From: CAVTUU01 sp045804965
GTDB lineage: Bacteria; Chloroflexota; Chloroflexia; Thermomicrobiales; UBA6265
Reading direction: 5' to 3'
Length of the DNA: 64,000 nt
Assembly (NCBI GenBank): GCA_045804965.1
Contig: JBJMMD010000010.1
Span: forward strand, 98,418 to 162,417
Made by a program: the position numbers and the translations under genes. Shown here one piece after another: positions 52,751 to 61,744 of the stretch. The notes beneath the pieces were generated by a model that worked only from the letters and a program-made list of their open reading frames with translations, searched no databases and had not been told where the DNA came from. Position 1 is the stretch's first letter. Each line of letters starts with the position of its first letter.

Positions 52751-53073
52751 TGCAGTCAAATCCGGGCGTCCGGTGGTTTGAGGCCTTCCTCCGGCGGGGT
52801 CACCTTCTGGAACATCCGTAGGAGCGGCAGGTCGTAGGTAGCCTTCAAGGCCGCCCACGACCAACGGCCAGTCAAAGGTGGTCAGGGTCAAGCGATAACC
52901 AACCCGCAATGTACGAGACAATTGAGGAGGCGAGGCTGCGCGGCACGTTCGTCGCGCTCGCCGGCGCCGGCCGCTCGTCGGGGGTGACGAGCGCCATTGC
53001 GTACAAAGTCCGGGCGGGCACATCCGATAGAACCCCATTCGTGTCTGCGCCCGGGCTCGACGAGGTTACCCGC
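52751..53073. other. Gap with possible gene remnant
   Basis: The minus strand reads WAALKATYDLPLLRMFQKVT and ends KPPDARI-stop near 52754, but the frame is closed by a TGA about 40 codons upstream. It looks like the C-terminus of a broken gene of unknown family. Nothing else is supported. Confidence 0.3.
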
Positions 53074-53307
53074 TTACTGCGAGTACTGTTCTACCTGCTG
53101 CCGGTAAGCGATTTCTCGATTAACTTCGTAGCGCGACCCCCGCTTGGCCGGCAAGATCGCGCCGATCAGCCACAGCCAGGGGGCGAAAATGCCGACGATC
53201 CCAAGCACGGTGCGTCCCTTCTGAAACGTGATCGAGCACACCGTGAAGATACACATGATGTAGAACGACAACAGCAAGAACCCGAACGTCCATTCCAACC
53301 ACGTCAC
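53074..53307 (-). CDS. Small two-helix membrane protein
   Basis: A 77-residue protein. TM1 is WLEWTFGFLLLSFYIMCIFTVC (about 3-25) and TM2 is TVLGIVGIFAPWLWLIGAIL (about 33-52), followed by a short charged tail (RGSRYEVNREIAYRQQVEQYSQ). The pattern resembles PLDc_N/SHOCT-type small membrane proteins but no family is certain. GTG 53307 has GGAGG 6 bases upstream, which favours it over the longer frame to 53373. Confidence 0.6.
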   Translation of the reverse strand: MTWLEWTFGFLLLSFYIMCIFTVCSITFQKGRTVLGIVGIFAPWLWLIGAILPAKRGSRYEVNREIAYRQQVEQYSQ

Positions 53308-53915
53308 GGCCTGCCTCCTACCGACGTACCGGTCACGCTCGCCCGGGCTATCGCCCTCTCTGCTGTACCCCAAGTGGGTACCGCAAACGGCTGATCGCCA
53401 GACTCAAAAGGCTGAGTGAGACCAGTTCTGCTTCGGATGCGACGGCCCGACCGTATCGGGCAGCCAACCGACCACCCCACAAAGGTAGCGGGGCGCGGGT
53501 CGTACCGGCATCAGTCGAAGGTCGCAAAAATTCAGGTGGCAACCTCGTTGAAAAAGCGCTTCTTTCCACGGTGGAGCTCCATCAGCAGTGTGCTCCCGCG
53601 AAGGCACTTCGGGCCTTAGACCACAGGCGAGCGCTCGGCGATCTCGACGGCTACCTGCGAGTCTTCCTCGCCGGGGCGAGAACCTTGCGCCGGTCCTGCG
53701 TGTTAGGGCGGGCGGCGACGGACATCGCAACTACAAGCACCAAATCGGTAGCGCCTCGAGCCGCAAGGAAACGACTGAAACCGTTCTCATACTCAGCGAA
53801 AAGCTTAGTTGACGGGCTAAGAATTGAGGCGATGATTTCGAGGCAAGTGACGAGACAACGAACCACACACGAAAGGTGAGAAGCGAGGTCTGCCGTTAGT
53901 GTTTCAGAGAGGGAC
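53308..53915. other. Intergenic region with no supported gene
   Basis: About 600 bases. Overlapping Arg-rich short frames on both strands look like GC shadows. No ribosome site, repeat or known motif stands out. It marks the start of the accessory-looking region. Confidence 0.3.
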
Positions 53916-54515
53916 CTATTTGAGACAGCGTGCCTCCTCAGGAGTGGCGAGGTCGATACGCAACTGACGATCCTTGATCTGGTCGCACCGGCGGATCGCC
54001 TCGATCGCCTGGCCGCAGGTTTGGTTACTGACGATGATGAGTGTCTGCGTGCGCTGGATGCGGTGTGTTGCCTCCGCGATCGCGGTTGCGATGGAGCTGA
54101 ACGCTGGTTGCCGCCGTGCTTCACGCCCTCGCGCTACCGCCGCATGAACCGCTGTGAGCAACTCGGTGACGTCGACGGGCTCGGGAAGCACCATCACGCC
54201 AAAGCTGCGCAAGTCCGCTCCGTGGCGCCTCAGGTCGATTGGCGTGATCGTCGGCGAAGCGAGTACCGGCATCATCCTGCCGGCCGGGTCGGCGCGCAGC
54301 AGGCGCAGCAGGGTCATCCCCCGCACGCCGGGACCACAGTGGATGTCGAGGACAACCAGATCGGGGTGCATACGGAGCAGCTCCGCCGGGGTGATTCCGC
54401 AGTCCGTTAGGACCGTGACCTGGAGCCCTTCTCGTGCGAACCGGGCGGCAAATGCGTTTGCGAGTGCGCGCGACCCTTCGAGGATGACGACGTGGGGCGG
54501 CGTCGACGCTGACAT
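53916..54515 (-). CDS. Degenerate receiver-domain protein 1 with C-terminal extension
   Basis: A 199-residue receiver-like protein. The phospho-acceptor Asp position is kept (LVVLDIHCG), but the acidic pair is VVILEGSR (only Glu) and the conserved Lys-Pro is LPEP, so canonical phosphorylation is doubtful. Residues about 125-199 form a helical extension with two cysteines. It is clearly paralogous to the protein at 54642 (shared PAELLRM-P-VVLD and LRADPAG blocks). ATG 54515 has GGAG 6 bases upstream. Confidence 0.75.
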   Translation of the reverse strand: MSASTPPHVVILEGSRALANAFAARFAREGLQVTVLTDCGITPAELLRMHPDLVVLDIHCGPGVRGMTLLRLLRADPAGRMMPVLASPTITPIDLRRHGADLRSFGVMVLPEPVDVTELLTAVHAAVARGREARRQPAFSSIATAIAEATHRIQRTQTLIIVSNQTCGQAIEAIRRCDQIKDRQLRIDLATPEEARCLK

Positions 54516-54641
54516 GGTCGGCTCCATCGGATGAGGGCACGCTTACCGCTGATGGGAAGGCTAACCGCCGGGGAACGAAACGTACAGGGGGAGGGCCATG
54601 TCCCCGCTGTGGAGGTGATTACATGCGACACCTGAGCAATG

Positions 54642-55043
54642 TTACAGATCGCTTGCCGAGGTAGTCATGGACCGCGCCGCTGACAGTAAATTCTCGATCA
54701 ACAGCATACCATCGAAGATCAGCGCGCCGAGGGCGCGCAGTTCGGTCCCGAACCGCTCCATGTCGATCAGCGAGGAGGGGGTTGACAGGAGTACCGGCAC
54801 CTGCGCGCCGGCCGGGTCAGCCCGCAGCCGACGCAGGAGGTCGAGTCCACGCAGATCTCCCCCGCACTTAAGGTCGAGAACAACAATATCAGGGCGCATA
54901 CGAAGCAGCTCCGCCGGGTCGACCGTGCATTCGGTGAGCGCGGTGACCCGGAACCCTTCGGTGGCGAAGACGTTGTGGTAGACGTCAGCGTACAGAGGCG
55001 AGCCGTCGAGGACGACAACGTGGGGTGCAGACGCTGAGGACAT
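54642..55043 (-). CDS. Degenerate receiver-domain protein 2
   Basis: A 133-residue receiver fold. VVVLDGSP replaces the acidic pair by a single Asp. The acceptor Asp in IVVLDLKCG remains, and the Lys site is ALIFDG, without Lys. It is about 50% similar to the 53916 product by eye over the receiver. It lies 126 bases upstream of that gene on the same strand. Both may be phosphorylation-independent interaction modules. No kinase is adjacent. Confidence 0.75.
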   Translation of the reverse strand: MSSASAPHVVVLDGSPLYADVYHNVFATEGFRVTALTECTVDPAELLRMRPDIVVLDLKCGGDLRGLDLLRRLRADPAGAQVPVLLSTPSSLIDMERFGTELRALGALIFDGMLLIENLLSAARSMTTSASDL

Positions 55044-55680
55044 CGTGGGCGCCTTCTTTGAGAGTCGCGAACGTCTCCGAACAGTTAGTCGCCGAGGGAC
55101 CGGTCTTGGAGTCCAGTTTCACTGCGATGTCCCGCAGTGTCGTGCAGAAAATCCAGGACAACGAATCAAATCCGCATCCGGAATGGGGGAGGCGGATGGT
55201 AAGCGCCGCCATGACGATCCCGCCCCGCACGTGTCTTGATTCCGACAGTGCCCCCTCCCTTCACGCCCCATCATCTGTGATGGCAGCTCGGCGCCGCATC
55301 AGTATGATTACCTAATCGTCAATACATGGACCAACCACACGCCTACGCCGCCTGACCGGTAGGACGACGGCGACGCGGCGGGTCACGCCGCCAGACCGGC
55401 GTGGACGGACGAGATCTTGGCTCGAGACTCGCGGATGCGACGGACACTCCCGTTGGCTCCTCGACGCCGGCGCGATTCCATGCCACGGCGACGACGGCCG
55501 GCAATCGGGGCCGAGGGGCCTCGCCGCCCGAACCCTCATTGACGCCCACCGATTGCGCCTTTCGACGGCTGTCTCTACGACCTGTGCTCCGGCACCATCT
55601 GGGGGCTCCGGTGCTTAGCCGGTGCGGCGCGGCCGCATGCTGGCCGGTCGACGGGCATCGAGGGCTGGGGAGGTCGTGGC
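55044..55680. other. Intergenic region with no supported gene
   Basis: About 640 bases, very GC-rich in the second half. Frames at 55045-55239 (plus) and 55312-55539 (minus) lack ribosome sites and recognisable motifs. It contains the divergent promoters of the receiver and DUF4239 genes. Confidence 0.3.
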
Positions 55681-56469
55681 ATGCACACCACCATCACGGG
55701 CATCATCGTCGTCGGGGGTAGCCTCCTGCTGACGTTGCTGGGTGTGGCTCTCGTCCGCCGCCTCGTCTCTCACCGCACCCTCGCCGGGCACAACGACGTC
55801 GCCGGCTTCGTCTACGCCACCACCGGCGTCACCTACGCGGTCATTCTGGCCTTCGTCGTCATCGCCGTTTGGGACCAATACGACACGACCAGCGAGGTGG
55901 CCGATCGCGAGTCGAATGCCCTGGCCGCGCTCTACCGGTTGGCCAACGGATTCCCGGCGCCGGCGCGGATGGCGGCTCAGTCGGCCCTGCTCGACTACGC
56001 CGAGGCCGTGATCGACGAGGAGTGGCCAGCGATGACCCACCAGGAGGCCCCGAGCCCGCGGACATCGATGGCGCTGACCGATCTGTACCGGGTCTACGAG
56101 CAGCCTGACGTGGTCACTGCCGTCAACCCGGCGCAATACACCGAATCGCTGCGGCTGCTGAATGAGGTCTCGGCCGACCGCCGCGGGCGGATCCTGGCGA
56201 GCCGCACCGGCTTGCCGACCATCCTGTGGGCAGTGCTGGTGGGCGGGGGAGTCCTGTTGATCGCCTTCGCTTTCCTCTTCGGGGTGGAAAGTCCGCTGTC
56301 GCAGGCGGCGATCATGGGCACGCTGGCAGTCACCGTGGCGATGCTGCTGTTCGTGGTGAGTGATGTCCAGCGCCCGTTCCAAGGCGGGCTGCAGGTGACG
56401 CCGGAGGGGCTGCACCTGCTGTTGGAGCAGTTCGGACCGGCGGGGACGACGGCAACCCCCACGCCGTAA
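55681..56469 (+). CDS. DUF4239 membrane protein (bestrophin-like)
   Basis: A 262-residue protein with the DUF4239 layout. Two N-terminal helices (about 6-28 and 45-67, with the conserved HNDVAGFVYATTGVTYAVILAF segment) precede a soluble helical middle (ADRESNALAALYRLA) and two C-terminal helices (about 180-203, 209-228). GGGGAGG precedes the ATG by 7 bases. The family is of unknown function, with a bestrophin-like topology. The next gene (DUF1269) starts 47 bases later on the same strand, likely an operon. Confidence 0.82.
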   Translation: MHTTITGIIVVGGSLLLTLLGVALVRRLVSHRTLAGHNDVAGFVYATTGVTYAVILAFVVIAVWDQYDTTSEVADRESNALAALYRLANGFPAPARMAAQSALLDYAEAVIDEEWPAMTHQEAPSPRTSMALTDLYRVYEQPDVVTAVNPAQYTESLRLLNEVSADRRGRILASRTGLPTILWAVLVGGGVLLIAFAFLFGVESPLSQAAIMGTLAVTVAMLLFVVSDVQRPFQGGLQVTPEGLHLLLEQFGPAGTTATPTP

Positions 56470-56516
56470 TGCCCCGCCAACTATCATCAGTCGTCTCAAC
56501 CTTCAGGAGGAGTCCC

Positions 56517-57041
56517 ATGGCAACGCTCTTGGCAATCACCTATCCCGAAGCCGATCGCGCCGAACAGGCAATGGAATCGCTCGATTGGTCCGCTTTCGAC
56601 CGCCTGATCAATATCAAGGCAGCGTGCTGGATCACCAAAGCGGGGAACGAGCTCATGGTTCACCCGCGCGGTCATCCCGGCGCGGGAAAGGCGGCCCTCG
56701 GCGGCGCGCTTGGCTTGCTCGTCGGTGGACTCATGACCGTCCCGGTCGTCGGGATTGCAGCCGGCGCCGCGATCGGCATCCATAAAGGCCGGCACAAAGA
56801 CATCGGGATTGACGAGGCTTTCGTGGCGTCCATCGGAGAGCAACTCGAGGCGGACGGGTCGGCCATCATCATGCTCGTGGAGGAAGGCGCCGACACCGCG
56901 AAAGCAGCCGTCGACCTCGCTCAGTACGGCGGCACGGTCCAGAGCAGCGATCTTTCGCCGGAACAGATGGATCGCTTCCAAACACTGCTCGACCAGGCCA
57001 CCGACGACGCGCCCTCTGATTCTGACGCCGCGTCAGCGTAG
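56517..57041 (+). CDS. DUF1269 protein, paralog 1
   Basis: A 174-residue protein: MATLLAITYPEADRAEQAME start, a beta-rich front, a glycine-zipper hydrophobic segment (ALGGALGLLVGGLMTVPVVGIAAGAAIG, about 62-90), then a GIDEAFVASIGEQL ... YGGTVQSSDLSPEQMDRFQTLL tail. The family is a membrane-associated stress protein of unknown role. AGGAGGAG stands just before ATG 56517. Paralogs lie at 57858 and 61180. Confidence 0.85.
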   Translation: MATLLAITYPEADRAEQAMESLDWSAFDRLINIKAACWITKAGNELMVHPRGHPGAGKAALGGALGLLVGGLMTVPVVGIAAGAAIGIHKGRHKDIGIDEAFVASIGEQLEADGSAIIMLVEEGADTAKAAVDLAQYGGTVQSSDLSPEQMDRFQTLLDQATDDAPSDSDAASA

Positions 57042-57196
57042 GCTCCGCGTCCGGACGAGCTGGCGTCGATTTGGAGAAGGTAGCGCAAGCCGCAGTCGAC
57101 GGATTCCGTCACGCGGCGACTCTTCCCGAGCGCCTCTGATTTTTTCGCGGACTTTGATGCCGCATCGGGAATGCGGTCACTGCGGTCATCACGCTT

Positions 57197-57475
57197 GTGG
57201 CGGTCTTCTCCGCTGCCGCATCTGATGAAGATCAGACTCGCGACCTCCGCGATTTCGAGCGTCACGGCGACCTGCTTTCGCACCGCACGTGCCGTGAACT
57301 TGGGCACGCGCTGATTCCCGCGATCAACCGTGAGGAGGTTTACGAGCTCGCCCACCAACTCGACGACTCTGTTGACTACGCCGAAGAGGGCAAGGTGTCG
57401 CATTTCTTTGTACCGACTGCCGCCATCGTCCTCAACCGGAGTGCAGTTCGTAACGGTGATTGGCGCTCAAGCTGA
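57197..57475 (+). pseudogene. Decayed PhoU-like (DUF47) gene fragment
   Basis: From GTG 57197 the frame reads LRDFERHGDLLSHRTCREL then INREEVYELAHQLDDSVDYAEE, which matches the DUF47 core (ExxGDxxTH ... DREDIxxLxxxLDDVxDxIEE). The usual N-terminal helices and the C-terminal half are missing; after AEEGKVSHFF the frame wanders to a stop at 57475. It probably once partnered a phosphate transporter, none of which is in the window. Confidence 0.65.
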
Positions 57476-57857
57476 TGCGCTCCAGCACCCGATGTCATTT
57501 GCGCCTGGTGGTTCTCGGCAGTCTATTAGGTACGATCGTTATTTGGTTCGGAGCGAAGCTTCGCAAGGTCGAAGCTTGGATAGGTAACGTGACCCCAAAT
57601 GATGGCGGCGAAGTGGTTCACGTACGCAAAGGTTGTCAATCGCGTTCCCTTGGTGAGAACGAAACCACTTCAGAGTTATCCACGACCAGGACAGTGTCGT
57701 CGCACCGCCCGGCTGGCGGCGCAAGGCCCGCGTCGCAGCGCTCTTCGGTGCACTTCAACTCGGTCTCCCATCGGCCGTCCACAGATGCAGGGCGGGGGAG
57801 AATCGCTCGTTGTGCCGGAGTCAACAGAAGACTGTGCCGACCCACCTACAGCGTTCC
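57476..57857. other. Intergenic region with no supported gene
   Basis: About 380 bases. A GCGAAGCTTCGC palindrome lies near 57556, and one DnaA-box-like TTATCCACG near 57676. A single box does not make an origin. No gene is supported. Confidence 0.3.
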
Positions 57858-58385
57858 TCAGAGCTCGGAGCCCTGACTCTCAGACATGGCTATCTCCTGG
57901 TTTGCTTGGTCGAGCATGGCTTGGAAGTGGCTAAGTTGTTCTGGGGCGAGGTCGGTGCTGTAAACCGTACCACCGAGTCGGGCGAGCTCCTCGGCAGATC
58001 TGGTGGCATGGGTGCCATCGCCGGCGAGAATGAAAACCGCGGATCCACCCGCATCAAGGGCCGACCCAACCGCGGTGATGAACGCCTCGTCGATACGGTG
58101 CTCGTCCTTTCTGCCTTTGAAGCCGCCGAGCGCAATACCCGCGGCGAGCCCGACCACCGGAAGCCCGACCATCCCACCGACGATCAGTCCTAGGCTACCG
58201 CCGAGCGTCTTTTTCGCGGCGGTGGGATACCCCCGTTGGTGCACCATCAGTTCGCCGTTTTCCTTGCTCACCCAGCACGCCGCCTTGACATCGAGCAGCC
58301 CATCCTCGTCGAGCCAATCGATCGACGCCATCGTCAGTGCGGCCCGGTCGGGATCTGCGCAGGAAATCGCCAGGAGTGTGGCCAT
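57858..58385 (-). CDS. DUF1269 protein, paralog 2
   Basis: A 175-residue paralog of the gene at 56517, on the opposite strand. MATLLAISCADPDRAALTM, AACWVSKENGELMVHQRGYP, the glycine zipper LGGSLGLIVGGMVGLPVVGLAAGIAL, then EHRIDEAFITAVGSAL and GGTVYSTDLAPEQLSHFQAML. GGGGGAGG stands 6 bases before ATG 58385. The two proteins share near-identical block order, so an inverted duplication is likely. The decayed DUF47 gene lies between them. Confidence 0.85.
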   Translation of the reverse strand: MATLLAISCADPDRAALTMASIDWLDEDGLLDVKAACWVSKENGELMVHQRGYPTAAKKTLGGSLGLIVGGMVGLPVVGLAAGIALGGFKGRKDEHRIDEAFITAVGSALDAGGSAVFILAGDGTHATRSAEELARLGGTVYSTDLAPEQLSHFQAMLDQANQEIAMSESQGSEL

Positions 58386-58514
58386 CGCGCGCCTCCCCCA
58401 TCCATGTTGCAAGTCTGTCCGAACTCACGCTTTGCCCTTATGGGACGACGATGTGGATCGGTTCGTTGAACTTTGAGCGATCGAGTTGATGCACGATGCC
58501 GTCGTCGTCGCTCT

Positions 58515-58835
58515 TCAAAGCGGGCCGATAAGCTGGAGGGGGTGGACTAAATCCGCACCGTCCACCGACATGCGAATCGACATCGGCTGCTTCGCTAGCC
58601 CCGTTCTCGGAGTACTGGACTCGATGTGACTTGGATCGACTGTACTTTCGATGACGGTTGAGGCCGCTCCCTCGGTCCTGAAAGTGGCAATGGCAACCAA
58701 AGCACGAGGGTGAGGAGACTGGTTATCCAGGTTCGTCCAGGCATGTTTCCGAGTTCCATGTCTGTCCTCAAACCGTGGTGCAGTCCACCGCTTCCTTTCC
58801 CTTGCTCGGCGGAGATCGATCTCTCCGATCTTCAT
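58515..58835 (-). CDS. Possible coupled small protein after the phosphodiesterase
   Basis: A 106-codon frame whose ATG overlaps the phosphodiesterase stop as TAATG, a classic coupling signal. The product starts MKIGEIDLRRARERKRWTAP and later has ALVAIATFRTEGAASTVIES. No family is recognised and there is no signal or membrane helix. It could be a genuine short gene or an accident of the overlap. Confidence 0.4.
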   Translation of the reverse strand: MKIGEIDLRRARERKRWTAPRFEDRHGTRKHAWTNLDNQSPHPRALVAIATFRTEGAASTVIESTVDPSHIESSTPRTGLAKQPMSIRMSVDGADLVHPLQLIGPL

Positions 58836-60892
58836 TAGCGTGCGGCTGCCAGCACGCCTTGGTTCGCCGGCGCCTGATCTGCGATCGACGCCCTCCACCC
58901 TTTAAGAACGGCATGGAGTTCAGCGGCTCCGACGATCGGTTCCACCGGCGAAGCGAACTCAACGGGATAAAGGACAAAGGGTTGTGTTTGCGTGCCGCCA
59001 AGACCGCCATGGCAACCGACCAACTCTTCGAACGCGGCCACCTCGCCTGTCTTGGAGTCGTACAGACTCATGACCAAAATGTCTGGCGCGGTCGTGAACC
59101 CATCCGCGCGTTTCACGTGGCGCGCGGCATTCGGTCCGAAATTCGCCAGCGGATCAGTGCCGACGGCATAGTCCTGGTCAAGATACCGGATGCCCTCGGC
59201 CCCGATGACGATGCCTCCATCAACGTCGGAATGGACCATGACGAATCCGATGCCTTGATGGTGGGCAAGACCGTTGAGCAAACCTGGGAACGCCTGGGTG
59301 ATTTCCTCGTAGGTCATGCGCTGTTTCCATGCGGGAAACGATATGAGTCCGAGATTGCCAGAGGCCAGGACGATGACGTCGTCGGTTGCCGCCGACCGCC
59401 GCTCAGAATCGAGGGGGCCCCCGTCAGGTCCGAGCGCCACGGCCCCGTTCTTTGTCCGGCCGCGGGTCGCTCGTTCGAGCAGGCTTGCCGTACGTCCATC
59501 CTGGCGAACAACCTCGCTCAACGCCAGATTGAGATTGCCCCAATCTTCAACCGTCGTCTCCGCACTCGTAACTTGGTGATCCGGCGAGATCAGGGCCTTC
59601 GCGACATCTGAGAGCGATTGGTTGTAGCGCTGTTTAAATGTGGCGCCCATGCTTTGCCCGTGATCGGATAAAACCACGAAGTGGTAAGGCCGAGGCGCCA
59701 TCCTTGCGGCACGCTCGAGCTTGGCGCAAACCCGGTCTAACGTGCGCAGGACTTTGAACGCATCGGGGCGGTCGATACCTGAATGGTGCGCGACCTCATC
59801 GTAGGCGAAGAACGTGTTGTAGACAGCCGGCACCCCACGAAACATGTCGGAAATGAGCATGAAGAGACTGGCTTCCTGCATCACCGTCGTCGTGCTGGAG
59901 CGAATAAAGGCGTACTTGAAATGCCGCGAGATGCGCGGTTGCTCGTCTCGACGCACCTGATGCCAGGCTTGGTAACGCTCGCGCACAACGTCTCCGAAAA
60001 AGAGCGCGAGCGTGCGGGCAAAGGTATAGGGGTTGCTGTAATAGGCGACATAGCTCCTCGAGACATTGCGCTGGCGATCACCGACCGCGCTGTAGGTGCA
60101 GAGGCAATCTGGGGCGTCGCCGCCAAACACGTTCCATCGGCTGGCTCCATCAGGTGCGAGCAACCCATTTCCGGTCGAGAGCTGACGCTCCAACTCGCGC
60201 GCCGTCTCCATCTTGCTGGAAACCATCAACTTCCCTGCAGCTTTGTCATACCAGCGGAATGCCGGAATTCCGGTGTTATCTCCGAGGAGGATACCGGCCT
60301 GACTGGCCGACGTCTGGGACGACAGGTCCGGTTCCCATGAGCCGAGCTGGTGGGTCCCTTCGGCAATCCAACGGCGCAGGGTCGGCATGTATCCGCCGTC
60401 GATCGCTTTACGCAGAATCGGCTCGGCGAGTCCATCAAACTCGAGGAAGAGCACACCGGGGGTCGAGGATTTTGGGGTGGAAGCAAACGTCTTCTTCAGT
60501 GGTCGCGTCACATAACATTCGTATCCGGTCGCGTCGTCGAGCGAGAAAAGGGCGGCGACGAACACGTTGCCAACGGTGAGCCCCAGGGTGACGACGATAC
60601 CCGTCCAGATATTGTTGACGCTCAATCCTCCGATACTAAGCTGAGCGACAAGGAAGACCACAAGACCGCTCAAGACAAACGTGATGAGTGGAAACAGAAG
60701 CGGGTGGAAATGTCCCGCAAATCTGTAGATCACCGGCCAGCTCAGCGCGAGCGCCAACGTGATCACGATGGCACTGACGACGGTGCCCCATCCGTCGCCC
60801 ACCGAAAAGCCGGACAACAACCAGTCAAGAAGCCCCAAAAGAACCGCCTCGATGATGGCAATTGTGATTGACCATCGCACAAAGCGGCTCAT
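58835..60892 (-). CDS. Membrane-anchored type I phosphodiesterase / alkaline-phosphatase-superfamily protein
   Basis: A 685-residue protein. Four N-terminal helices (about 5-30, 35-58, 66-92, 95-118) are followed by an alkaline-phosphatase-fold domain. FLEFDGLAEPILRKAI gives the first metal Asp, SSQTSASQAGILLGDN the nucleophile Ser/Thr region, YDEVAHHSG and LSDHGQSMG the later metal ligands. Similar proteins with a holin-like 4-TM part fused to a phosphodiesterase occur in actinobacteria. The substrate, probably a phosphodiester or lipid head group, is unknown. ATG 60892 has GAGG 7 bases upstream. Confidence 0.83.
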   Translation of the reverse strand: MSRFVRWSITIAIIEAVLLGLLDWLLSGFSVGDGWGTVVSAIVITLALALSWPVIYRFAGHFHPLLFPLITFVLSGLVVFLVAQLSIGGLSVNNIWTGIVVTLGLTVGNVFVAALFSLDDATGYECYVTRPLKKTFASTPKSSTPGVLFLEFDGLAEPILRKAIDGGYMPTLRRWIAEGTHQLGSWEPDLSSQTSASQAGILLGDNTGIPAFRWYDKAAGKLMVSSKMETARELERQLSTGNGLLAPDGASRWNVFGGDAPDCLCTYSAVGDRQRNVSRSYVAYYSNPYTFARTLALFFGDVVRERYQAWHQVRRDEQPRISRHFKYAFIRSSTTTVMQEASLFMLISDMFRGVPAVYNTFFAYDEVAHHSGIDRPDAFKVLRTLDRVCAKLERAARMAPRPYHFVVLSDHGQSMGATFKQRYNQSLSDVAKALISPDHQVTSAETTVEDWGNLNLALSEVVRQDGRTASLLERATRGRTKNGAVALGPDGGPLDSERRSAATDDVIVLASGNLGLISFPAWKQRMTYEEITQAFPGLLNGLAHHQGIGFVMVHSDVDGGIVIGAEGIRYLDQDYAVGTDPLANFGPNAARHVKRADGFTTAPDILVMSLYDSKTGEVAAFEELVGCHGGLGGTQTQPFVLYPVEFASPVEPIVGAAELHAVLKGWRASIADQAPANQGVLAAAR

Positions 60893-61179
60893 GCATCTAC
60901 CTCGCACACTGAGTATCGGATACAGGTAGCGTCGCTCAGTTGTCAGGGCGAGCGATTTCCGGCTCCGACAACTGAGCGGCAACCTCTGGCCTAGCAAGTT
61001 AGGCGTGCCCGAGTCGTAGCCGCATCCCTCTTAAGGCGCATTCGGCGGCACAACCGGCTACCCGGCAGGCGCTCCATCGACCGAATACGCCCTTGGACGC
61101 ATGCGAGTACGCCCGCGCCCGCCATAGCCTGCCAGAGTGGGATGGCTCTTTCTTGTGTCGACTGAGATGGGAGGAGTCG

Positions 61180-61677
61180 ATGTCGGTCGAACTCGGCGTC
61201 CTCGTCTTTCCTGGCCGACGCACTGCCAACCAGGTCCTCGCCGAGGTGCGCCAGGGGCAGCACGCCTGGATCGAAGACGTTGCAGTCGTCGAGCGCAACA
61301 AGCGCGGCCGGTACACCGTGCACAACACCTGGACACAGAACGAGGACGACCGCTTAGGGGTGGGAATTGGGGCCGCGATTGGCGCGCTCTTCGCCACGGT
61401 TCTTGGTCGTGCCGGAATCGTGGCCGGGGCAGCCGTTGGCGCAGTGGGCGGTGCTTTCGTCGGTACCAGCTTCGACCTCGCGGAGTACGACCCACGCCTG
61501 AAAGAGGTCGGCAAGGCATTGGAGCCGAACACGTCGGTGATGATGCTCTGTGCCGAACCGACGGACGTCGATGCGTTCGTCGCCATCTTCTCAGCAAATG
61601 GCGCCAAGCTGACGCGTTCGTCGTTGAGCGAAAACCAAGCGCGCCAACTCACGGCGGCGCTCCGATCAGGGCAATAG
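61180..61677 (+). CDS. DUF1269 protein, paralog 3
   Basis: A 165-residue third DUF1269 protein, more divergent. MSVELGVLVFPGRRTANQVL start, then a glycine-rich membrane segment (GVGIGAAIGALFATVLGRAGIVAGAAVGAVGGAFVG, about 63-98), AEYDPRLKEVGKAL and GAKLTRSSLSENQARQLTAAL. GGGAGGAG is immediately before ATG 61180. It is divergent from the phosphodiesterase and 67 bases upstream of the GH63-like gene. Confidence 0.82.
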   Translation: MSVELGVLVFPGRRTANQVLAEVRQGQHAWIEDVAVVERNKRGRYTVHNTWTQNEDDRLGVGIGAAIGALFATVLGRAGIVAGAAVGAVGGAFVGTSFDLAEYDPRLKEVGKALEPNTSVMMLCAEPTDVDAFVAIFSANGAKLTRSSLSENQARQLTAALRSGQ

Positions 61678-61744
61678 GGAGCAATGATTTTCTCGGTGTT
61701 TGACACGGATTCGCCCCGACGCTGGGCAAGAGACAGGAGATAAG

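Noticed and set aside
53571..53879. A 102-codon plus-strand frame
   Set aside because: Arg/Ala-rich shadow-like composition, no ribosome site and no motif.
57670..57690. DnaA-box-like TTATCCACG as a sign of a replication origin
   Set aside because: Only one box, no cluster, no AT-rich unwinding region and no dnaA/dnaN nearby.
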